DNA of 64,000 bases from Pelomonas sp. V22. Lineage in GTDB: Bacteria > Pseudomonadota > Gammaproteobacteria > Burkholderiales > Burkholderiaceae_C. The stretch covers positions 620,001 to 684,000 of the forward strand of contig NZ_JAGIXS010000001.1 in NCBI RefSeq assembly GCF_030014915.1, given 5' to 3'. Below the pieces are notes generated by a model, which was not told where the DNA came from, ran no database searches, and worked only from the letters and a program-made list of their open reading frames with translations. Positions within the stretch are counted from its first letter, which is position 1, and each line of letters opens with the position of its first letter. A program made the translations under genes and the position numbers. Below, one piece after another: positions 47,344 to 55,535 of the stretch.

Positions 47344-48558
47344 TCAGCGCGTCATCTTCACGGGGTCCATGTCGCGGATGTAGAACACGCCATCCCATTG
47401 ATGGCCGAGGCCCGAGCCTGCATAGGGCATGGAGTAGCCAAACTCCATCTTGCGCTCGGCCAGGCCGGACTTCAGCGGCTGCGGCGCGTTCAGGAAGGCG
47501 AACGCGGCCTTGCCGGTTTCAAAGGCCGACTCCAGGCTGCGCGGATAGGCCGGCGGCATCACCTGCACCTCGCCGGAAGCGAACTCCAGGAAGCTGCCCT
47601 GCAGCGCCGTGAGGTTGAGCACGTAGTAGTCGCGCCCCAGCTTCTCGCCGAGCACATCGCCGGCGTAGCGGTGCTGGTCGTCGAACCGGACGCCCCGCGC
47701 CACGTGGATGGTATGGGCCCAGATCACCGCCTTGCGGCCGGGGTAGAGCTTGTCCAGCTGCCACAGCACGTTCTCGGCCATCTCGTGGTCGCGCTGGTAG
47801 TCGCCGCGCCAGAAGTTGACCGCCTGCGCCTGCAGGCCGGCCAGACTGCGGCACAGCAGCTCGTCCCCGCCCGGAGCGGCGCACAGCGTCTGGCGAAGGC
47901 GCCGGGCCAGCGCCTCGAACACCTGCTGCTCGGCGGCTGGCGGTGCCTCGCGCTTCATCTGCATCAGCGGGTCGGCCAGGCGCACGAAGAGCGGCCAGTC
48001 GGCGGCATCGCCCTGCAGCCTTGCGCGCAGGCGCGGCAGCAGCTCGGCACGGCTGTAGCCGCCGCTCAGCTGGCTGTCGATGCCGGAGAGCAGCAGCGGC
48101 CGCGGACCAGCCTGCTGCTCGTCCAGGTAGCGCAGCAGCCCCCGGCCGGCATCGCTATTGGCATACATGTAGAACACGTTGCCGGAGGCCAGCGCATCGA
48201 GCTTCTCGCCGCGCTGCATGGCCTGCTGCAGCTGCGCGATGTCGAACACGCCGCTCTCCAGCAGCAGCACGTCGAAGCCCTTTTGCTCATGCAGGTAGCG
48301 CAGGAGCCGGGTCTTGAGCTCGAACTCCTGGCGGCCGCCGTGCGTCTGCTCGCCGAGGGCCACGACGCGAGCCCTGCCCACGGCATCGCCAAAGGCCTGC
48401 AATTGCGCATCGCTCAGCTCGGCCGCCCGCCCGGCCTCCATGGGCCGCATGCGCTGCCTCACCTGCGCCATCGCCTCGTCGGCGGCCGTTGCCGCCAGCG
48501 GCAGCTGCAGCAGCAGAAAAGCTGCCAACAAGGCCCATGTTCTCGTCATCGTCTGCAC
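47344..48558 (-). CDS. exported erythromycin-esterase-family protein
   Basis: The protein (about 404 residues) has a Sec signal (ALLAAFLLLQLPLAATAA) and the erythromycin-esterase fold. It shows VVALGEQTHGG with the catalytic-type His and acidic residue, LLLESGVFD, and VIWAHTIHVARG. Most chromosomal members of this family are not proven macrolide esterases, so resistance should not be assumed. GTG at 48558 has GGAGG 5 bases upstream; ATG at 48549 is the alternative. It lies 71 bases after the last gene of the arginine/cyanophycin operon, so cotranscription is possible but not shown. Confidence 0.82.
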   Translation of the reverse strand: MQTMTRTWALLAAFLLLQLPLAATAADEAMAQVRQRMRPMEAGRAAELSDAQLQAFGDAVGRARVVALGEQTHGGRQEFELKTRLLRYLHEQKGFDVLLLESGVFDIAQLQQAMQRGEKLDALASGNVFYMYANSDAGRGLLRYLDEQQAGPRPLLLSGIDSQLSGGYSRAELLPRLRARLQGDAADWPLFVRLADPLMQMKREAPPAAEQQVFEALARRLRQTLCAAPGGDELLCRSLAGLQAQAVNFWRGDYQRDHEMAENVLWQLDKLYPGRKAVIWAHTIHVARGVRFDDQHRYAGDVLGEKLGRDYYVLNLTALQGSFLEFASGEVQVMPPAYPRSLESAFETGKAAFAFLNAPQPLKSGLAERKMEFGYSMPYAGSGLGHQWDGVFYIRDMDPVKMTR

Positions 48559-48629
48559 CCGCTCCTCCTGTGGAGGGCGCAGCATAGGCGGCACGCAACC
48601 CGCAGCCGAAAGTCTGCGTCAGCGGCCTG

Positions 48630-49370
48630 CTAGGGTCGGGCCCGCGACCAGATCGGCCCGGCATCGTCGATGCGCACATGCTGGCTCGCAGCGAACCCGC
48701 GCGATCTCAGCACCCGCAGCAAGGCCGGCGGCACGTCGCCCGCCTGCGCCACGGCCGACTGCGCTGCCGCGTCGAGAAAGGACAGGTAGAGCAGCTGGCG
48801 CGGCAGCAGGGCTGCCAGATGGCTGCGCCAGGCCTCGCCCATCTCGGCCTGGGCCGCTGCCGGGTCGCAGGGGCAGAAATGCGCGCCCAGGCCCTGCCAG
48901 AACGGCGAGCGGCCAGCCGCATCGCGCCAGCCGGCCAGCTCGACCACCAGGCGCTCGCCAAAGCGCTGCGGCGCGGCCGCGATGCGCTCGAACGCGGCAT
49001 CGATCAGCCGCTGCAGCGCCTGCTGCTGCAGCGCCTCGGGCAGGCCGGGCGCGCAGGCGATGTCGGCCAGCTCGGCATCGCCGGTACGGTCATTGCCCAG
49101 CAGCAAGGTGGCCTGGCGCTGGAACAGGCCCAGCTCGGCCGCCGCATGCACGGCCTGGCCCACGTGGTAGCTGTAGCGCGGCAGCGTGAGGCCCAGCTGC
49201 TCACGCAAGCGCAGGCAGGCCAGCGCGCGATCATCAGCGTCGACGGCCAGCCACAGGCCCTCGCCCGCCACGGCCGTGTCGGTGTCGACCGGCGCACCGG
49301 CCTGGTTGAGCCAGCCAGCCAGGGCCGCCGCATCGGCCGGCACGGCGGCGCGGATCCTGATCGCGTTCAT
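48630..49370 (-). CDS. short second arginine N-succinyltransferase-like subunit (AruG-like)
   Basis: The 246-residue protein resembles AstA. Its segment SPFWQGLGAHFCPCDPAAAQAEM aligns with SPFWDAVGRRFFNMDYPQAEAL of the neighbouring AstA, and the C-terminal RVLRSRGFAASQHVRIDDAGPI aligns with the ILLDEGFDADSYVDIFDGGP region. In Pseudomonas the enzyme is made of two related subunits, AruF and AruG, each about 340 residues. This one is about 100 residues shorter and strongly diverged. Its start overlaps the astA stop (ATGA). Probably a non-catalytic or partner subunit. Confidence 0.78.
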   Translation of the reverse strand: MNAIRIRAAVPADAAALAGWLNQAGAPVDTDTAVAGEGLWLAVDADDRALACLRLREQLGLTLPRYSYHVGQAVHAAAELGLFQRQATLLLGNDRTGDAELADIACAPGLPEALQQQALQRLIDAAFERIAAAPQRFGERLVVELAGWRDAAGRSPFWQGLGAHFCPCDPAAAQAEMGEAWRSHLAALLPRQLLYLSFLDAAAQSAVAQAGDVPPALLRVLRSRGFAASQHVRIDDAGPIWSRARP

Positions 49371-50425
49371 GCCAGGTCCTCCAAGGCCGCAGCGGCCACC
49401 GGCGTCACGGTGAGGCGCCCGCCCTCGTCCAGGCCGAGGCGCTGGACAAGTTCGTGGTCGGGCGGCAGCGCCTGCACCACCGTCGGCAAGGCCGCGAGCA
49501 CGGCGCGAAAGCCCGCGCGGTCGCGCCGCGCTGCCACATGCCATTGGCCCGGGCCCAGCACCACGCTGCCGGCGCGAAGCTGCAGCTCCCGCGCCTGCCT
49601 CACGCTGCGCAGCAAGGCCAGGCTGGCCTCGACCGTGGGGCCACCGTCGAAGATATCGACATAGCTGTCGGCATCGAAGCCCTCGTCCAGCAGGATGGAG
49701 AACGGCAGCTCGCCCACCGGATGCAGCTGTCCCAGCGCGAACTGCGCGCTTTCGGGCAACAGCGTCACGTGGATCGGTGAATGCGGCATCAGGTCGGCGA
49801 TGAAGGCCTTGCTGCGGCCGCCTGTCAAGGCCTCGGCCTGCGGATAGTCCATGTTGAAGAAGCGCCGGCCCACGGCATCCCAGAACGGGCTCTGGCCTTG
49901 TGCATCGACGAGGCCGGGATGCTCGGCCGCGATGCGCTCGCTGAAGCGCTCGGCGTGCTGGCGGATGAAGAGCAGGCGCGCGCGCGACAGCAGCTGCGGC
50001 GCGAGGCCCTGCTCGTAGGCCGGCTCGATGTAGAAGGAAGTCAGCAGCGTGCAGCCGGTCAGGTCGTGGCACAGGTGCAGGGTGTGCATGCGCTGGCTGA
50101 CTCGCAGCGCCCGTGAGGCATGGACCACGAACTCGTTGCGGTAGCTGTAGAAGCGGTCGTGGAAGCCGGCGCTGGCCGCAATGCCGCTGCAGCCGATCAC
50201 CCGGCCGGCGCGCACATCCTCCAGCACAAAAAGATAGGTCTCCTCGCCGCTGGCCGCGTCCTCGCTGCCAAAGGCCTGCAGCGATTGCTCGATGCGGGCG
50301 CGCAGCTTCTCGCGGTCGTTCGGCAGCGAGCTGATGCCGTCTACCGAGGCGGCGGCCAGGCGCTCCAGCGCCGCCAGGTCGCCGGGCGCCACCGAGCGCA
50401 AGAGAAAGTCTTCAGGGCTGCTCAT
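49367..50425 (-). CDS. astA: arginine N-succinyltransferase
   Basis: AstA/AruF transfers succinyl from succinyl-CoA to arginine, the first step of the ammonia-producing AST pathway. The 352-residue product shows the family sequence DRFYSYRNEFVVHASRAL, then HLCHDLTGCTLLTSFYIEP, and SPFWDAVGRRFFNMDY. It is preceded by argR with a 4-base overlap and followed by a second AstA-like gene with another overlap. The downstream pathway genes astB, astC, astD and astE are not in the window. Confidence 0.93.
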   Translation of the reverse strand: MSSPEDFLLRSVAPGDLAALERLAAASVDGISSLPNDREKLRARIEQSLQAFGSEDAASGEETYLFVLEDVRAGRVIGCSGIAASAGFHDRFYSYRNEFVVHASRALRVSQRMHTLHLCHDLTGCTLLTSFYIEPAYEQGLAPQLLSRARLLFIRQHAERFSERIAAEHPGLVDAQGQSPFWDAVGRRFFNMDYPQAEALTGGRSKAFIADLMPHSPIHVTLLPESAQFALGQLHPVGELPFSILLDEGFDADSYVDIFDGGPTVEASLALLRSVRQARELQLRAGSVVLGPGQWHVAARRDRAGFRAVLAALPTVVQALPPDHELVQRLGLDEGGRLTVTPVAAAALEDLA

Positions 50426-51417
50426 GGCTGCTCTTTCGGCGCGCGTTCGCGCCAGGCTGCGGCCCGCTGGCTGCGCTCGTCGCGCGGCGTGTGGCCGAAA
50501 TGGGATTTGTAGGCATTGGAGAAATGCGGCCCCGAAGCGAAGCCGCTGGACAGGCCGATCTGCAGGATGGACTGGCTGCTCTGCTGCAAAAGTCGCTGGG
50601 CTCGCTTGAGCCGCAGCTCCAGGTAATAGCGCGAGGGCAGCGCATCGAGGTGCTGCTTGAACAAGCGCTCCAGCTGGCGGCGCGACAGTCCGACAAGACG
50701 CGCCACATCCTCGGTAGGCAGGGGCTCACTAAGGTTGGCCTCCATCAGGGCCAGCGCCTCGGTCAGCTTGGCGCTGCCGGCGCCCAGGCGTTCGGTGATG
50801 GGCTGGCGCTGGCGTTCGGCCGCACCGCGCGCGCGCTCCATGCCGAGCATCAGGGCCAGCTCCTGCGCCACGCGCTCGCCATGCTGACGAGCCGACCAGG
50901 CCACGAGCAGGTCCAGCACCGAGGTGCCGCCGGCGCCGCTGAGCATGCGGCCTTCGGCAGCGATTTCCCACACGTGGGTGGACCAGACCACGGCCGGATG
51001 GTCCTGCATCGCCGCGTCGGCGAGCGGCCAGGCGATGGTGGCGCGCTGGCCGTCCAGCAGGCCGGCCCCGGCCAGCAGTGCGGCGCCGCCGTCGATGCCG
51101 GCCAGCACTGCGCCGGCCGCTGCCTGCGAGCGCAGCGCGTCCAGCAGCCAGGGCGACGCGGGCGCTGCTTCGCCAGCGATCACGAAAAGCAGATGCCAGG
51201 CCTCTTGCGGCGCCAGCATGCGGGTGTCCAGCTGCACGCCACCTGCGGCCGCCAGCAGGCCGCCGCTTTCAGACAGCAGCCGGCTCTCGTACCGTGCCTC
51301 GTCCTGCAGTTCGTTCAGCGCCTGCAGCACCTCCACCGCGCCGGCCACGGCCAGCAGCGAGCAACCCGGCAGCAGCAGCAGGCCGCAGCAGCGCCGGGGC
51401 AAGGCCACCGTGTTCAC
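50422..51417 (-). CDS. argR: ArgR-like AraC/GlxA-family regulator
   Basis: The 331-residue protein has an N-terminal DJ-1/PfpI-like domain (GlxA subfamily, about 10-185) and a C-terminal AraC double HTH (ALMEANLSEPLPTEDVARLVGLSRRQLERLF, then GFASGPHFSNAYKSHFGHTPR). Size and architecture match Pseudomonas ArgR (329 residues), which activates aot, aru and other arginine genes. The gene sits between a transporter gene and astA, as expected for an arginine-responsive activator. No ATG suits the start. GTG at 51417 follows directly after the stop of the transporter gene. The candidate operator is at 55336-55356. Confidence 0.87.
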   Translation of the reverse strand: MNTVALPRRCCGLLLLPGCSLLAVAGAVEVLQALNELQDEARYESRLLSESGGLLAAAGGVQLDTRMLAPQEAWHLLFVIAGEAAPASPWLLDALRSQAAAGAVLAGIDGGAALLAGAGLLDGQRATIAWPLADAAMQDHPAVVWSTHVWEIAAEGRMLSGAGGTSVLDLLVAWSARQHGERVAQELALMLGMERARGAAERQRQPITERLGAGSAKLTEALALMEANLSEPLPTEDVARLVGLSRRQLERLFKQHLDALPSRYYLELRLKRAQRLLQQSSQSILQIGLSSGFASGPHFSNAYKSHFGHTPRDERSQRAAAWRERAPKEQP

Positions 51418-51418
51418 A

Positions 51419-52807
51419 TCACTGCCAGCCAATCAGGTGCGGAATCGCGAGCAAGGCCAGGGCCATCACCAGGTACAGCCCCTGCAGCGGCAGCATCCAG
51501 CGGGCCCACTTGGTCCAGGGAATGCCAGCGAGGGCCAGCACGCCCACCGTGATGCCCGAGGTCGGGATCATCGGCGTGGTCAGCTCGCCGAACTGGAAGG
51601 CCAGGATGGCCGTCTGGCGGCTCACGCCCACCAGGTCGGCCAGCGGGCCCATGATGGGCATGGTCAGTGCCGCCTGGCCGGTGCCGGAGTGGATGAAGAA
51701 GTTGATCACCGACTGGATCAGGAACATCTTCTGGGCCGAGAAGGTCGGGCTCTCGCTCTGCACATAGGGCACGAGCGCATGCAGCATGGTGTCGACGATG
51801 TGGGCGTCGCGCATCACGACCACCGTGGCCTTGGCCAGGGCGATCACCAGGGCCGTGCCGACCAGGTCGCGCGCGCCTTGCAGGAAGGCATTGACCCAGT
51901 CGTCCGCCGAGAGGCGCGCCACCACACCCACGCCGATGGCCATCACCAGGAAGAGCGCAGCGATCTTGTCGATGTCCCAGCCGAACTTGACGACGCCGAG
52001 GATCATCACGCCGAGGCTGCCGGCGAAGAGGAACAGCACCAGCTTGTGCGTGAGCGTCATGCCGGCGAAGTTGTCGAACTCGGCCAGGTTCAGCGTGCGG
52101 CGCTTCTCCAGGTCCATCTCGTAGGTCGGGCTGAGCGTGGGTTGACGCTTGATGCGCGCCGCGTACCACATCAGGAAGGCGATGGTCACCGTGGTCGCCA
52201 CGAACCAGCAGATCAGCCGGAAGCCTATGCCCGAGAACAGCGGCACGCCGGCAATGCCCTGCGCCACGCCCACGTTGAAGGGGTTCAGGAAGGCGGTGGC
52301 AAAGCCGACCTGGGAGCCGACGAAGGGAATCGAGATGCCCACCACCGTGTCGTACTTCAGCGCCAGCGCGAGCGGAATGAAGATCAGCACGAAGGGAATC
52401 GCCTCCTCGGCCATGCCGAAGCTGGCCCCGCCCAGCGAGAACAGCGTGACGAAGGCCGGGATGGTGGCTGCGCGCACAAAGGCAGAACGCGTGTGGGCCT
52501 TGGCCACCGACTTGATCAGCGAGTCAATCGCCTGGGTCTTGTGCAGCACGTTGAACACGCCGCCGACGATCAGCACGAAGCCGATGATCAGCGCCGCCTC
52601 GACGAAGCCCTTGATGGGCGCGATCAGGAGCTCCACCGGCCCTTGCGGGTTGCTGGCGATGTAGCGGAAGGAGTTCGGGTCGATGACCTTGCGGCCATTG
52701 AGCATCTGCGTGTCGTACTGGCCGCCCGGCACGAACCAGGTGGACAGCGCGATCAGGGCCAGGAGGCCGAACAGCAGGACGAAGGTGTTGGGGAACTTCA
52801 GTTTCAT
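51419..52807 (-). CDS. YfcC-family carrier, probable dipeptide/arginine transporter
   Basis: The 462-residue inner-membrane protein has about 11-12 helices and belongs to the YfcC/DcuC-like family of carriers. Visible markers are the N-terminal VPGGQYD, the hairpin-like loops GGASFGMAEEAIPF and FIHSGTGQAALTMPIM, and GELTTPMIPTSG. YfcC members are annotated as basic amino acid or peptide carriers with little experimental proof. Here it lies between the cphZ-like gene (18-base gap) and argR, occupying the place that the AotJQMP ABC transporter holds in Pseudomonas, so it may import beta-Asp-Arg or arginine. Confidence 0.85.
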   Translation of the reverse strand: MKLKFPNTFVLLFGLLALIALSTWFVPGGQYDTQMLNGRKVIDPNSFRYIASNPQGPVELLIAPIKGFVEAALIIGFVLIVGGVFNVLHKTQAIDSLIKSVAKAHTRSAFVRAATIPAFVTLFSLGGASFGMAEEAIPFVLIFIPLALALKYDTVVGISIPFVGSQVGFATAFLNPFNVGVAQGIAGVPLFSGIGFRLICWFVATTVTIAFLMWYAARIKRQPTLSPTYEMDLEKRRTLNLAEFDNFAGMTLTHKLVLFLFAGSLGVMILGVVKFGWDIDKIAALFLVMAIGVGVVARLSADDWVNAFLQGARDLVGTALVIALAKATVVVMRDAHIVDTMLHALVPYVQSESPTFSAQKMFLIQSVINFFIHSGTGQAALTMPIMGPLADLVGVSRQTAILAFQFGELTTPMIPTSGITVGVLALAGIPWTKWARWMLPLQGLYLVMALALLAIPHLIGWQ

Positions 52808-52825
52808 TGCGTCCGGCCCCGCGGC

Positions 52826-53941
52826 TTACATCGACAGCAGCTTGCCGCTGCGGAAGGCCTTGGCGCCGGCGATCTTGGCGACGCGCATGCCGCGCGAGGC
52901 ATAGCGCCGCGCCACGCGAGCGAACAGCACGCCGGAGACCGTGGCACGCAACTCGCTGCGCTGGTCGCTCAGCGGGTCGACGATCTCGGCCACCAGCTCG
53001 CCCGCCTGCACGGCATCGCCCGGCGCCTTGCTGAACACGATGAGCCCGGCATGCGGCGCCGCGAGGGGCTCCACGCCTTCCAGCGGCGTGGCCTCGCAGC
53101 GTGCAGCCGGCATGGCCGGCGCGGGCCCGGCCACGTGGCCCTGGTCCTGCAGCCAGGCCACCAGGGCGGCAGCATCCTGGCGCGCCAGGCCGTCCTCGAC
53201 CTGGTGCTCGCCGCGCAACTCCACGGTGACGGAGACGCAGGCGTTCGGGATCGGATGGCCGGGCAACTGCTCGGCCAGCTCCCACCAGTGGCGGGACAGC
53301 GATTCGTCGAAGGGGTCGTCGCCCGAGACCTTGGCCAGCAGCACGGCCTCGGCGCCCATGCGCGTGGCCAGCTGCATCACCGGCTCTGCGAGCGGCGTGC
53401 CGGTGTAGAGGTGCAGCACGGCCTCGTTGTCGCAGTGCAGGTCCAGCACGATGTCGGCATCGGTGGCCAGGGTCTGCAGCAGCTTCTTCAGCGCCTCGGT
53501 CTCGGTCTGCGCCTCCCAATCGGCCAGCACGGCCAGGCCCTCGCGGCGGATGGTGGCGACATTGGCCGCCGCATCAGCACCGAGCTTGCCTTGCAGCCGC
53601 GCGAGCAAGGGCGGCGTGAGGTGCTTGTAGAGCCGGTTGAAGTTGACGCCGGTGGCCAGGTCGAAGCGGCCGAACAGCGTGCCCTGGATGTCCTGCGCCA
53701 GGCCGATAGGGTTGGCCATGGGCACCAGCACGATCTCACCGGCAATCAGCCCGGCGGCATCGAGCTGCTGCAGCTGCTCGCGCAGGTGCTGGGCCACCAG
53801 CATGGCGGGGATTTCGTCGGCATGCAGCGAAGCCTGGATGTAGACCTTGCGGCCGCTGGTGGCCGTGCCGAAATGCAGGACCCGCAGGGTCCGCTGGACG
53901 CCGGTGCTGGGTGATGGCAGCGCGTGATGCTCGATACGCAT
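52826..53941 (-). CDS. cphZ: CphZ/AotO-type beta-Asp-Arg dipeptide hydrolase (succinylglutamate desuccinylase/aspartoacylase family)
   Basis: The 371-residue protein is an M14-type zinc hydrolase of the AstE/aspartoacylase family, with zinc ligands His40-x-x-Glu43 (SLHADE) and His169 (VLDLHCDN). It also has GVNFNR as substrate-binding segment and a C-terminal lipoyl-like beta domain. Length matches P. aeruginosa AotO (about 370), shown to be a cyanophycin-dipeptide hydrolase (CphZ). In Pseudomonas aotO adjoins argR. Here the gene starts 12 bases after the cyanophycinase stop and precedes a carrier and argR, which argues for CphZ rather than AstE. It lacks a signal peptide, so it acts in the cytoplasm on imported dipeptide. 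Confidence 0.8.
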   Translation of the reverse strand: MRIEHHALPSPSTGVQRTLRVLHFGTATSGRKVYIQASLHADEIPAMLVAQHLREQLQQLDAAGLIAGEIVLVPMANPIGLAQDIQGTLFGRFDLATGVNFNRLYKHLTPPLLARLQGKLGADAAANVATIRREGLAVLADWEAQTETEALKKLLQTLATDADIVLDLHCDNEAVLHLYTGTPLAEPVMQLATRMGAEAVLLAKVSGDDPFDESLSRHWWELAEQLPGHPIPNACVSVTVELRGEHQVEDGLARQDAAALVAWLQDQGHVAGPAPAMPAARCEATPLEGVEPLAAPHAGLIVFSKAPGDAVQAGELVAEIVDPLSDQRSELRATVSGVLFARVARRYASRGMRVAKIAGAKAFRSGKLLSM

Positions 53942-53953
53942 TCGTGATGTCTC

Positions 53954-55252
53954 TCAGGGAGTGGCCGTGATCGGCGAGTAGAAAGGGCGCGTGATTTTGA
54001 CCGGCTGCACATCCAGCCTCAGGCCCAGCAAGGTGTAGTCGTCGCCACCGGACCAGGCCAGGCTGTCGGCGGCTTTGTAGAGGCGGAACTCGAAACCGAG
54101 GTCGGGCTGCGGATCCTGCGGCGATGCGCGCCCACGGAAGGCCAGGCCGCGCAGCTCGGCGTGCGGGCTGTCGATCAGCAGGGTCATGGCGCGCACGATC
54201 ACATTGTCGGCCAGCATGTCGATGAAGAAGGGCTCGGCCTGGAAGCGCGGCTTGAAGTCCGCCGCCCGCGGGTTGACCTGGGGGCCGGCCAGCTTCTGGC
54301 TGGACGGCGTGCTGATGCCGGTGGCGAGGTCGTGGCGGTCGCCATGGTCGAGGTAGCTCAGGCGCACATTGCGCAAGTTGAAGGCACCCAGGGCCTCGTT
54401 GCTGCGCGCCTCGCGCAAATCGACCAGCAGGGCGCCGCGCGCCCCTATCACCTCGACCTCAGGGCCGCGCATGACCACGGCGCTGTCTTCCTCCACACCG
54501 AGGCCCAGCTTGAGGCCGCGCGCCTGCATCAGCGGCAGGATGCGGCCTATGCGGCCCCGCTTGAGGAAATGCTGGTCGACGAAGACCTCACTCTCGATGA
54601 AGCCGAGGCCCCGGTCCCATTCGCGGCCTTCGCGCATGCGGCCTTGCAGCACGGCGATGCCGTCGGGAGCGTCGCGGAACATGGTGCGGCTCATGATGGC
54701 AGCGCCCGCGCTGGAGCCGGCCACCACGCCGCCCCGGCGGTAGACGGACCAGATCGCCTTCAGCATCTCGGTCGGCTCGCCGCCGGGCTGCAGCGTGTCG
54801 ACGATGTACTCCTGCGAGCCGCCGGAGAAATAGACACCCGTGGCGCCCTGCACTTTCTGGATCAGGGCCGGGTCGCTCAGGCTGGCCTTGATGTCCACAT
54901 CGGCCAGCTTGGGCGCCACCGGGATCAGCTCGGCCACGGCGCCGTGCTTGGCCAGCACCTCGACGATCTGCTCGGCCGCCCGCTGCGGATTGGCTGCCGC
55001 CGTGGCGAAGACCGCGATGCGGCTGCCCGGCCCACCCGCCGCCGCAACCACGCGCTGCCAGACGGCGGTGTTGTCGGCCTTCAAGGCGCCGCCGATGGCG
55101 ATCACGGTGCCACGCGCAGGCTCGGCGGCGACAGTGGCAGCAGCGGCCGGCAGCGGAGCGGCCACGGCCAGCGCCAGCGAAAGCACAGACAGCACAGACA
55201 GCAGCGAGCGGCGGCTGAGGCGTGGGAGGCGGGGGCTCAAGAGGTCGGGCAT
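53954..55252 (-). CDS. cphE: exported cyanophycinase
   Basis: Cyanophycinase cuts the storage polymer cyanophycin (multi-L-arginyl-poly-aspartate) into beta-Asp-Arg dipeptides. The 432-residue product has an export signal (SRRSLLSVLSVLSLALAV, with twin arginines, ending PAAAA-T). The S51 core has GGSQ at 144-147, the nucleophile elbow AGSSAGAA with Ser181, and VDQHFLKRGRIGR carrying the active-site His region. The export signal and the C-terminal extension of about 120 residues match the extracellular CphE type rather than the short cytoplasmic CphB. First gene of the operon; no good ribosome site precedes the ATG at 55252. No cyanophycin synthetase gene is in the window, which also favours use of external polymer. 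Confidence 0.9.
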   Translation of the reverse strand: MPDLLSPRLPRLSRRSLLSVLSVLSLALAVAAPLPAAAATVAAEPARGTVIAIGGALKADNTAVWQRVVAAAGGPGSRIAVFATAAANPQRAAEQIVEVLAKHGAVAELIPVAPKLADVDIKASLSDPALIQKVQGATGVYFSGGSQEYIVDTLQPGGEPTEMLKAIWSVYRRGGVVAGSSAGAAIMSRTMFRDAPDGIAVLQGRMREGREWDRGLGFIESEVFVDQHFLKRGRIGRILPLMQARGLKLGLGVEEDSAVVMRGPEVEVIGARGALLVDLREARSNEALGAFNLRNVRLSYLDHGDRHDLATGISTPSSQKLAGPQVNPRAADFKPRFQAEPFFIDMLADNVIVRAMTLLIDSPHAELRGLAFRGRASPQDPQPDLGFEFRLYKAADSLAWSGGDDYTLLGLRLDVQPVKITRPFYSPITATP

Positions 55253-55335
55253 GGCGCCATCTTGGCAGCGGCCCTCAGCCCTCGCCATCGGGAAAGGCCG
55301 CAGCCCGCCCCTATCGGGCGGCCGGCGCAATTGCA

Positions 55336-55356
55336 TGTCGCTTTGAAGCAAGGCTG
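55336..55356 (+). promoter_or_regulatory. candidate ArgR half-site between cyanophycinase and TonB receptor genes
   Basis: The sequence TGTCGC-N8-AA-N5 (TGTCGC at 55336-55341, AA at 55350-55351) fits exactly the consensus reported for each half-site of Pseudomonas ArgR operators. A tandem partner exactly 21 bases upstream keeps only the AA (55329-55330). The site lies 84 bases from the cyanophycinase start and 180 from the receptor start, in the 283-base divergent region. With eight fixed bases a chance match somewhere in this gap is about 1 in 100 under even base use. Confidence 0.5.
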
Positions 55357-55535
55357 CAACAGGGGTGTCGGCGGCTCATTGCAGGAAAGCGACGCGATCT
55401 TGCACGCATGTGACCCTTGCGAAATTACCCGGTAGGCAGCCGGCTTGGCGCGCTCCTAGAGTGAATTGCATTCCAGGTTTTGCCCTCCTCCCCTGTCTCC
55501 CTCCCCCTCTCTCTCCAACCACAAGGCTGTTCACA

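Noticed and set aside
47344-48558. Macrolide-resistance gene because of the erythromycin-esterase family.
   Set aside because: Most chromosomal members of the family are not shown to hydrolyse macrolides and no resistance context is present.
55366-55371. TGTCGG as a second ArgR box in tandem with the site at 55336.
   Set aside because: It is 30 rather than 21 bases from the first box and lacks the downstream AA.
55443-55460. CTTGGCGCGCTCCTAGAG upstream of the TonB receptor as a sigma-54 promoter.
   Set aside because: The GG is not followed by GC at the required 12-base offset.
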